Shown here: positions 6,521-12,509 of the stretch, piece after piece | Layout: each line of letters opens with the position of its first letter | Numbering within the stretch: position 1 is the first letter of the stretch | Translations under genes and position numbers: made by a program | The notes under the pieces: model-generated | What the model was told of the DNA's origin: nothing | The model's input: only the letters and a program-made list of their open reading frames with translations | The model's database searches: none | NCBI GenBank assembly: GCA_964483775.1 | Contig: CAZADA010000072.1 | Coordinates: forward strand, 1 to 15,822 | Length of the DNA stretch: 15,822 nucleotides | DNA from: CAZADA01 sp964483775 | Lineage (GTDB): Bacteria > Pseudomonadota > Alphaproteobacteria > Caulobacterales > Maricaulaceae | Reading direction: 5' to 3'

Positions 6521-7186
6521 ATGCAAGTCATTTTGTTAGAGCGCGTCGACAGGCTGGGTGGGCTCGGCGACGTTGTTGATGTCAAGGACGGTTTTGCGCG
6601 CAACTATTTGTTGCCGCAGAAAAAAGCCCTGCGCGCCACCGATGAGAACCGGGAAAAGTTCGAGCGCGAACGCGCCGTTCTGGAAAAGCTCAACGCCGAG
6701 CGCCGCGACGCGGCGGGCGACCTGGCCAGCGGGCTTGATGGCGAAACCGTCATCATGATCCGCCAAGCCGGCGAAAGCGGTCAGCTTTATGGCTCGGTGA
6801 CGGCCCGTGATATCGCAGAAATGGTGACCACCCCGGAGCGCGCCATCACCCGCGGCCAAGTCGCCATTGATGAACCGATCAAAGCCATCGGCCTCCATGC
6901 TGTGAAGGTTCGCCTCCACCCTGAGGTGACGGCCGAGGTCACGGTCAATGTGGCGCGAACGCCCGAAGAGGCCGAACGCCAGGCGCGCGGCGAGGACGTG
7001 ATTGCGGCTCAAGCCGAAGAAGACCGCGCCATCGCCGAGGCTCAAGCAGCCGAGCTGTACGAAGCCAACGCCGAGCGTGAGGGCGCCGAAGGTGGCGAAA
7101 CCCGCCAAGGCGACGGCGATGCGGAATCAGGACCGGAGTCTGACCCAAATCTTGGGGATGACGCCGAACCGGTTACCGAAACCTGA
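6521..7186 (+). CDS. rplI: 50S ribosomal protein L9 with long acidic C-terminal tail
   Basis: L9 binds domain V of 23S rRNA near the L1 stalk and reaches out along the 30S surface. The N-domain is standard: MQVILLERVDRLGGLGDVVDVKDGFARNYLLPQKKA (residues 1-36), then a charged connecting helix (about 40-70) and the C-domain with GSVTARDI (91-98) and KAIGLHAVKVRLHPEV (121-136). The family usually ends near residue 150; here a further 70 residues follow (about 147-221), rich in Glu, Ala, Asp and Gly and probably disordered. A TTG five codons upstream is in frame, but the ATG at 6521 gives the canonical start and has GAGGA 8 nt ahead. It is the last of the three ribosomal genes; dnaB follows after 124 nt. 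Confidence 0.96.
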   Translation: MQVILLERVDRLGGLGDVVDVKDGFARNYLLPQKKALRATDENREKFERERAVLEKLNAERRDAAGDLASGLDGETVIMIRQAGESGQLYGSVTARDIAEMVTTPERAITRGQVAIDEPIKAIGLHAVKVRLHPEVTAEVTVNVARTPEEAERQARGEDVIAAQAEEDRAIAEAQAAELYEANAEREGAEGGETRQGDGDAESGPESDPNLGDDAEPVTET

Positions 7187-7257
7187 CCACAGATTGGAAT
7201 CGTTTACGGCGCGTTAACCATGCCAGCGCACCCATAGGTCTCAACAAGAGGGGCGGT

Positions 7258-7283
7258 CCGGCGGACGAGAAGCGTTTCGCCGG
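7258..7283 (+). repeat. Hairpin in the dnaB leader
   Basis: CCGGCG (7258-7263) pairs exactly with CGCCGG (7278-7283), and ACG (7265-7267) pairs with CGT (7273-7275) inside, giving about 9-10 bp with a 5-nt loop and one bulge. It lies 17 nt before the dnaB Shine-Dalgarno. No T-run follows, so it is not a standard terminator for rplI. A competing small stem, GTCC/GGAC, overlaps it. Function unknown. Confidence 0.35.
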
Positions 7284-7310
7284 CCATGCTCCTGACGATG
7301 GGAGTTGGGT

Positions 7311-8813
7311 ATGCCGGACGGACACCTGTTTGTTGATGAAGCAGCAGAAGTCGCTCTTCCTCACAACATTGAGGCCGAACAGGCCATTCTGGGCGCGTTG
7401 CTGGTCGACAATGAGTGCTATCACCGCCTCGATGGTCAGCTGAAAGCCGAGCACTTTTACGACCCCGTCCACGGCCGGATTTTCGACGCCGCCGCAGCGC
7501 TGATCATGCGCAATGACGTTGCCGACGCCATCACGCTCGGCCCCTTTGCCGACCAAGACGACGGCGTTAAAGAGCTCGGCGGCGGCGGGTATCTTGTTGA
7601 ACTGGCTGCAGGCGCGTGCGGCCTCGGCGTGGCCATCGACTATGCGCGCTTTGTCCGGGATCTCGCCATGCGCCGCGAACTGATTCGCGTCGGTTCGGAC
7701 ATGGAGTACGAAGCCAAGACCGAACAAGAGGCCACCGCGGGTGAGTTGCTGGAGCGCGCCGAACGCAGCCTGTTTTCCCTCGCCGAGACCGGACGAGCCA
7801 ACCGCGGCTTCGTCAAATTCGTCGATGCCCTGACCACGTCGGTGCAGATGATTGACGCAGCCTATAAGCGCGAGGGGCGTTTGTCAGGCCTGTCCACTGG
7901 CTTTGACGACCTCGATCGCCTGCTCGGCGGTCTCCATCCATCCGACCTGATCATTTTGGCTGGCCGCCCATCCATGGGCAAAACCGCCTTGGCGACCAAC
8001 CTGGCGTTTAACGTGGCCAAAGCCTTCAAGCCGCGTTCGGGCGAGAACGGTGCGCCAACCGACGGCGGTGTGGTCGGGTTTTTCTCCTTGGAGATGTCCT
8101 CAGAACAGTTGGCGACCCGGATCCTCGCGCAAGAATCGGGGATCAGCTCTCACTATCTGCGCACCGGCGAGGTGGACGCCCGCCAGTTTGATGACGTGGT
8201 CGACGCCGCAGCCCGCATTGAACGCGCCCCGTTGCACATCGACGATACCGGCGGCATTTCCATCGCACAGCTGACCGCCCGGGCGCGCCGGCTGAAACGC
8301 ACGGTCGGCCTGGACCTGATCGTGGTTGACTACCTTCAGCTCGTCACCGGCGCCAGCGGCGGCGGAGACACCAATCGCGTCCAAGAGGTGACCCAAGTCA
8401 CCCAAGGTCTCAAGGCCATGGCCAAAGAGCTCAATGTCCCGGTGATCGCGTTGGCCCAGCTCTCCCGCCAAGTCGAGCAACGCGATGACAAACGTCCTCA
8501 ACTGTCCGATTTGCGCGAGTCGGGCTCGATCGAGCAGGACGCCGACGTGGTGATGTTCGTGTTCCGCGAGGAATATTACGTCAAACGTCGCGAACCCAAA
8601 TCCAAAGAGGGCTCAGAAGAGTGGCACGCCTGGGCGCAGGAACTCGAGAGCGTCAAGGGCAAAGCCGAGATCATCATCTCCAAGCAGCGGCACGGGCCGA
8701 TCGACACCGTTGAAGTCCAGTTCGAAGAGCGCCTGACCCGGTTTAGCGATCTGGATCGTCGCTATAGTGAAGCGGTCGAGGGACCCGAGGCGAGCACAGG
8801 ACCAAGCCTTTAA
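7311..8813 (+). CDS. dnaB: Replicative DNA helicase DnaB
   Basis: Hexameric 5'-3' helicase that unwinds DNA at the replication fork. The 500-residue product has the N-terminal primase-interacting domain (about 14-120, starting PHNIEAEQAILGALL), a linker, and the RecA-like domain. The latter has DnaB motif LSTGFDDLDRLLGGL (194-208), Walker A GRPSMGKT (218-225), FFSLEMSSEQL (257-267), Walker B LIVVDYLQL (336-344), and SDLRESGSIEQDADVVMFVFRE (about 399-420). ISKQRHGP (456-463) is near the end. A TTG two codons upstream is possible, but the ATG at 7311 has GGGAG about 6 nt ahead and is preferred. No intein interrupts the Walker region. An insertion of about 10 residues with Gly/Asp (about 242-253) precedes FFSLEMS, a variable loop in alphaproteobacteria. 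Confidence 0.97.
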   Translation: MPDGHLFVDEAAEVALPHNIEAEQAILGALLVDNECYHRLDGQLKAEHFYDPVHGRIFDAAAALIMRNDVADAITLGPFADQDDGVKELGGGGYLVELAAGACGLGVAIDYARFVRDLAMRRELIRVGSDMEYEAKTEQEATAGELLERAERSLFSLAETGRANRGFVKFVDALTTSVQMIDAAYKREGRLSGLSTGFDDLDRLLGGLHPSDLIILAGRPSMGKTALATNLAFNVAKAFKPRSGENGAPTDGGVVGFFSLEMSSEQLATRILAQESGISSHYLRTGEVDARQFDDVVDAAARIERAPLHIDDTGGISIAQLTARARRLKRTVGLDLIVVDYLQLVTGASGGGDTNRVQEVTQVTQGLKAMAKELNVPVIALAQLSRQVEQRDDKRPQLSDLRESGSIEQDADVVMFVFREEYYVKRREPKSKEGSEEWHAWAQELESVKGKAEIIISKQRHGPIDTVEVQFEERLTRFSDLDRRYSEAVEGPEASTGPSL

Positions 8814-8820
8814 CCCCACC

Positions 8821-8879
8821 GGCGGGCAACTGCGTGTTTGCACTTGCGCTATGGCCCCAAGCGCAGGACGGTGCCCGCC
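8821..8879 (+). repeat. Nested inverted repeats in the dnaB-alr spacer, ending at the alr ATG
   Basis: GGCGGGCA (8821-8828) and TGCCCGCC (8872-8879) are exact 8-bp complements, and the right arm abuts the alr start codon. Inside them TGCGCT (8845-8850) pairs with AGCGCA (8860-8865). The putative alr ribosome-binding site AGGA (8865-8868) lies between the inner and outer right arms, so folding could limit access to it. No T-run follows. A translational control role is inference. Confidence 0.4.
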
Positions 8880-10019
8880 ATGCCGCACCGCACACACTCG
8901 CCCGATATCAACGCCATGTTCGATGTCGCCCCACACTTGACCGTTGATCTGACCGCGCTGCGCGCGAACTACCGCACCCTCGCGAGCGTCAGCGGCGCGC
9001 CGGCGACGGGCGCGGCGGTCAAAGCCAACGCCTACGGCCTTGGCGTCGAGCCGGTCGCCAAAGCGCTGGCCGCCGAAGGTTGCCAGGACTTTTTCGTGGC
9101 GACCGTCGGTGAGGGCCAGCATCTGCGTAAGCTCATCGGCCCTGACGCCGCCATTTTCGTTTTGAATGGCGTGTTCGCACCCCAGATCCCCGCCGCGGTC
9201 GCCGCGCGCCTGACCCCGGTGATCAACAGCCCCGAGCAATGGTCCGATTGGATGGCCGCCCGCACCGCCCATCCTGAAGCGACAGCCGGACTGCACCTCG
9301 ACACGGGTATGAACCGGCTTGGATTGTCGGCCAAAGAGACCGAAGACGTCCTTGGGTCTCCCGAGCAGATCCAAAACGCCAATCTGGCGCTCATCATGAG
9401 CCATTTGGCCTGCGCGCCCGAGCCTGATCACCCCCTCAACGCCCGCCAACTCGACGCCTTCACCCATAGGGCGCACGCCATCAAAACGCACGCCTCCAGC
9501 GCCCGGCTGAGCTTGGCCAATTCCGGCGGCGTCTATCTGGGCCATGCCTATGGTTTCGACTTAACCCGGCCGGGCATCGCGCTGTACGGCGGGGATCCCC
9601 ACGATGGCGGCGAGGTGCGCATGCGCACCGTCGTCACCGTCAGCGCGCCAATCCTGCAAATTCGCACACTCGACACAGGCGAATCCGTCGGCTATGGCGC
9701 TGACTATGTCGCTTCACGACCAGTACGCAGCGCAACCGTTGCACTTGGATACGCCGACGGGTTCTTGCGTAGCGCCAGCGGGGCCGGCTATGGCGTCGTG
9801 GACGGGCGGCGAGCCCCCATCTTGGGACGAGTATCGATGGACCTAATCGCACTCGACATCACGCACATCGCCAACGTGCGCCCCGGCGATCAGGTGGAGT
9901 TTCTCGGCCCCCAAGCCCGGCTTGACGAACAGGCCGCTTTGGCCGGCACAGCCGCTTATGAGTTCCTCACCCGGCTTGGTCCGCGGTGTGTGCGCACCTA
10001 CCAGGGAGACGATGCGTGA
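8880..10019 (+). CDS. alr: Alanine racemase
   Basis: PLP enzyme that interconverts L- and D-alanine, providing D-Ala for peptidoglycan. With the start at 8880 the protein has 379 residues. PLP attaches at Lys48 in AVKANAYGLG; DTGMNRLG (141-148) and RPGIALYG (230-237) mark the TIM barrel; the second catalytic base is Tyr272 in ESVGYGADY; LGYADGFLR (289-297) and GRVSMDL (316-322) follow in the C-terminal domain. The reading frame is open earlier (in-frame TTG at 8838, GTG at 8871) and another ATG lies at 8916. ATG 8880 is chosen because AGGA lies 11 nt ahead and the other starts lack a well-placed site; the N-terminal ~12 residues are still uncertain. The TGA overlaps the mlaE GTG by 4 nt. Confidence 0.93.
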   Translation: MPHRTHSPDINAMFDVAPHLTVDLTALRANYRTLASVSGAPATGAAVKANAYGLGVEPVAKALAAEGCQDFFVATVGEGQHLRKLIGPDAAIFVLNGVFAPQIPAAVAARLTPVINSPEQWSDWMAARTAHPEATAGLHLDTGMNRLGLSAKETEDVLGSPEQIQNANLALIMSHLACAPEPDHPLNARQLDAFTHRAHAIKTHASSARLSLANSGGVYLGHAYGFDLTRPGIALYGGDPHDGGEVRMRTVVTVSAPILQIRTLDTGESVGYGADYVASRPVRSATVALGYADGFLRSASGAGYGVVDGRRAPILGRVSMDLIALDITHIANVRPGDQVEFLGPQARLDEQAALAGTAAYEFLTRLGPRCVRTYQGDDA

Positions 10020-10798
10020 CAGACGTCTTGGCTCCGGTCCGCTCCATTGGCGCAGCCACGCTGGGCACCTGTCGGGCGGCGGGCACGGTCACCATGTTCG
10101 CCGGGCGCGCCTTGGCGAGCATGGTCAGCCCCCCCTTCTACGCCGGTCAGTTGGTGCGCCAGCTGATCCGCATTGGCTATTTCTCCCTCCCCGTTGTCGG
10201 ACTGACCGCACTGTTCACCGGCGCGTCGTTGGCGCTCAACACGGTGTCCGGCGCCGGGGACCAAGCTGAGTTCATCCTGCCCAACATCATCAGCTTCGGC
10301 ATCATCCGCGAATTGGGTCCGGTGATCGCCGCGTTGATGCTCGCCGGGCGCGTATCAGCCGCCATCGCCGCAGAACTGGGCACCATGCGGGTCACAGAAC
10401 AAATCGACGCCCTGACCACCCTGTCGACCAACCCGTTCCACTATCTTGTGGGGCCGCGCATCGCGGCGGGCGTGATCGCGCTGCCGCTTTTGGTGATCGT
10501 CGCTGACATCCTTGGGATTTTCGGTGGTTTCTTGATCGCCACGCAGATCCTCAACATGCAGGGCGGTGTGTTCATTTCCGGCGTGCGTGACGCCATGGAC
10601 GCCGGCGACGTCATCACTGGCCTGTCCAAAGCGGCGGTGTTTGGGTTCTTGCTGACCTTGATGGGGTGTTTTCACGGCTACACCAGCCGCGGCGGCGCCC
10701 AGGGCGTGGGACGGGCGACCACCAACGCAGTGTCGTCTGCAATGATTTTGATCATTGCCTTCAACTTCTTAATCGGTCGGATTTTTGTGGGTCAATGA
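10016..10798 (+). CDS. mlaE: ABC transporter permease, MlaE family
   Basis: Integral inner-membrane subunit of MCE-type lipid transporters (Mla: phospholipid movement between inner and outer membranes). The 260-residue product, with about five to six membrane segments, matches the family: an amphipathic N-terminus, the segment SLPVVGLTALFTGASLAL (about 57-74), the signature block with IRELGPVIAALMLAGRVSAAIAAELGTMRVTEQIDAL (about 97-133) that includes the coupling region for the ATPase, and LMGCFHGY plus TTNAVSSAMILIIAFNF near the C-terminus. The GTG at 10016 is chosen because AGGGAGA lies about 7 nt ahead and GTGA overlaps the alr stop. It overlaps mlaF by ATGA. No MCE-domain (mlaD), mlaC or mlaB gene is next to it, so the substrate and partners cannot be stated from this window. 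Confidence 0.92.
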   Translation: MTDVLAPVRSIGAATLGTCRAAGTVTMFAGRALASMVSPPFYAGQLVRQLIRIGYFSLPVVGLTALFTGASLALNTVSGAGDQAEFILPNIISFGIIRELGPVIAALMLAGRVSAAIAAELGTMRVTEQIDALTTLSTNPFHYLVGPRIAAGVIALPLLVIVADILGIFGGFLIATQILNMQGGVFISGVRDAMDAGDVITGLSKAAVFGFLLTLMGCFHGYTSRGGAQGVGRATTNAVSSAMILIIAFNFLIGRIFVGQ

Positions 10799-11568
10799 GC
10801 AAGCCAGCGCTTTCTGTCACCGGTCTGACCAAGGCCTTTGGCTCCAAAAAGGTCCTCAACGGTGTCGACCTGGAGATCGCCGCCGGCCAGTCCCTTGTGA
10901 TCATTGGCGGATCGGGCACCGGCAAATCGGTTGCGATCAAGTGCGTTCTAGGATTGCTCGCGCCAGACGCAGGCGCGATTGAGGTCGACGGCGTGGACGT
11001 CGCCAACCTCACAGCCAAGCAACGCCACGAGCAAATGGCCAAGTTCGGCATGCTGTTTCAGGGCGGCGCCTTGTTTGACAGTTTGCGCATTTGGGAGAAT
11101 GTGGCGTTTCGGTTGATCCATGCCGACGGCGTTGCCCGGCCCGAAGCGCGCGAACGCGCGATCGATGCATTGGGCAAGGTCAATCTGGGGCCTGACGTGG
11201 CCGATTTGCGTCCAGCCGAACTCTCCGGCGGCATGCAAAAGCGCGTCGCCCTCGCCCGTGCTGTGGTCGCCCAACCGCGGATCTTGTTCTTCGACGAACC
11301 CACAACGGGGCTTGATCCCATCACGGCCGACGTCATTAACGATCTGATTGTCGACCAAGTGAAGGACCTTGGCGCAGCGGCGGTGTCGATCACCCACGAT
11401 ATGGCCTCAGCGCGCAAGATCGCCGATGACGTCGCTATGATTTACCAAGGCCGCATCATCTGGCGTGGGCCGGCCAACACCATCGAGTCTTCGGGCAATC
11501 CCTATGTCGACCAGTTCGTGAACGGGCGCGCCGAGGGACCAATACAGGTGGACGCAAGGCGCACTTAG
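10795..11568 (+). CDS. mlaF: ABC transporter ATP-binding protein, MlaF family
   Basis: Cytoplasmic ATPase that powers the MlaE permease. The 257-residue product has Walker A GGSGTGKS (38-45, Lys44), Q-loop in MLFQGGALFDSL (86-97), ABC signature LSGGMQKRVALARA (143-156), Walker B ILFFDEP (163-169, Glu168 catalytic), D-loop TTGLDP, and H-loop His201 in SITHDM. The FQGGALFDSL stretch and the C-terminal PYVDQFVNGRAEGP are typical of MlaF. The ATG at 10795 overlaps the mlaE TGA by 4 nt, so the two subunits are surely cotranslated; the reading frame is open further upstream inside mlaE but that would not be ABC-like. A 228-nt spacer separates it from cvpA. Confidence 0.94.
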   Translation: MSKPALSVTGLTKAFGSKKVLNGVDLEIAAGQSLVIIGGSGTGKSVAIKCVLGLLAPDAGAIEVDGVDVANLTAKQRHEQMAKFGMLFQGGALFDSLRIWENVAFRLIHADGVARPEARERAIDALGKVNLGPDVADLRPAELSGGMQKRVALARAVVAQPRILFFDEPTTGLDPITADVINDLIVDQVKDLGAAAVSITHDMASARKIADDVAMIYQGRIIWRGPANTIESSGNPYVDQFVNGRAEGPIQVDARRT

Positions 11569-11726
11569 CGCAGTCCAAGAGCGCAAAACCGAGAGAAACG
11601 CAGCTTGGGGTGCACATCATGTCCCATCCCGGGGCGGTGTGGCCTTCCCTTTGCTTGCCTGGACGTGTACTTCTGAAAAATGGCGGATCGGCCAATTCGG
11701 GTCGGTGAGTCAATTTGTTGGTAGCG

Positions 11727-11783
11727 GTCCGCATGGGTGGGCGGATCGACGGCGCGGACGGCAAAGACGTCCGGCCCATGCGG
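11727..11783 (+). promoter_or_regulatory. Structured cvpA leader with alternative pairings
   Basis: CCGCATGGG (11729-11737) is an exact 9-bp complement of CCCATGCGG (11775-11783), and inside it CGGACG (11755-11760) pairs with CGTCCG (11768-11773) around a 7-nt loop. An alternative stem pairs GTCCGC (11727-11732) with GCGGAC (11754-11759); it cannot coexist with either of the first two. The right outer arm overlaps the first bases of the GGTGGGGA sequence that precedes the cvpA ATG by about 7 nt. Two mutually exclusive folds next to a ribosome-binding site are typical of attenuators and translational switches, but no known riboswitch class is recognised and chance pairing in GC-rich DNA cannot be excluded. 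Confidence 0.38.
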
Positions 11784-11796
11784 TGGGGACAAGGCC

Positions 11797-12432
11797 ATGA
11801 ACGGACTCTACATCGACGTGGCGTTTGGCGCGCTTGTGTTGATTTCTAGCGCAATGGCGTTTTTGCGAGGGTTTGCGCGCGAATTTCTAGGCGCGCTCGC
11901 TGTGGTCGCCGCCGGACTTGGCACGCTTTGGGGTTTCGAATCGCCACTCAAAACGGCTGTCGAGGAAGCGCTCACCAGCAATGACGTGGTCGATCCGTGG
12001 GTCGCCCACCTGATTTTGATCGTTGGCGTGTTCTTAATCATTTACATCGCCGTTACGATTGTGACGTCGTCGATCTCCAGCGTGATGCACCGATCCAACT
12101 CGGTCGGTTTTATCGATCGGATTCTGGGCCTAGCGTTTGGCGCCGCCCGCGGGATTGTGATTGCTGGCCTGGCCTTCATCGCCGTTTACGCCTTTTGGCC
12201 CCAAGAAGATCGCCCTGAGGCCCTTGCCCAAGCCCAAACCTGTCCGGCCATGAAGCTGACGGCTGAGCAAATCCAGAAAATCGCTCCGCCAGAATCGGCC
12301 ATCGTGGTCGATCCGCGGGCCGAAGTGGCCGAAGGCGAAGCGCGCCCAGCGTTGACCTTCACCTGTTCAGCGCCCGCGACCACGCAGGCGGGATCCGACG
12401 CCGAGGCGACCCCAACACCCGACGACACGTAA
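11797..12432 (+). CDS. cvpA: CvpA family membrane protein
   Basis: Inner-membrane protein of the colicin V production family, commonly linked to purF; its biochemical role is not settled, though envelope homeostasis is suggested in some bacteria. The 211-residue product has four predicted membrane segments (about 5-24, 28-47, 69-90, 108-134), with the family motif NSVGFIDRILGLAFGAARGIVI (about 101-122) before the last. The cytoplasmic or periplasmic tail of about 75 residues is rich in Ala, Pro, Glu and Thr, contains two Cys (TCPAMKL, FTCSAP), and makes the protein longer than the E. coli version (162 residues). The ATG at 11797 is favoured by GGTGGGGA ahead of it; an in-frame upstream start would add a basic 20-residue leader without family support. 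purF follows 77 nt downstream. Confidence 0.9.
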   Translation: MNGLYIDVAFGALVLISSAMAFLRGFAREFLGALAVVAAGLGTLWGFESPLKTAVEEALTSNDVVDPWVAHLILIVGVFLIIYIAVTIVTSSISSVMHRSNSVGFIDRILGLAFGAARGIVIAGLAFIAVYAFWPQEDRPEALAQAQTCPAMKLTAEQIQKIAPPESAIVVDPRAEVAEGEARPALTFTCSAPATTQAGSDAEATPTPDDT

Positions 12433-12483
12433 CTTTCCGCACACGTTCACGAAACGAGCGGTGCACCAGCGAACAGAGTCGCC

Positions 12484-12489
12484 TATATA
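12484..12489 (+). promoter_or_regulatory. Possible -10 element upstream of purF
   Basis: TATATA within CTATATAGCGGGC stands out as AT-rich in the cvpA-purF spacer and resembles a sigma-70 -10 box. The region 17 nt upstream (GTGCAC) is a poor -35. A start here would give a leader of under 15 nt with the AGGAGG Shine-Dalgarno (12496-12501) at its 5' end, so the call is weak. Confidence 0.27.
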
Positions 12490-12509
12490 GCGGGCAGGAG
12501 GACCTCGCC

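Noticed and set aside
7305..7310. TTG start for dnaB two codons upstream of the ATG
   Set aside because: It would sit directly on the GGGAG Shine-Dalgarno; the ATG at 7311 is correctly spaced from it.
8613..9545. Long minus-strand open frame opposite the end of dnaB and alr
   Set aside because: Its Gly/Arg/Val-rich sequence mirrors the codon pattern of alr; no domain recognised.
11569..11726. Possible remnant of radA between mlaF and cvpA
   Set aside because: No zinc-finger CxxC, Walker A or KNRFG-like motif is visible in any frame; too short for a credible pseudogene call.
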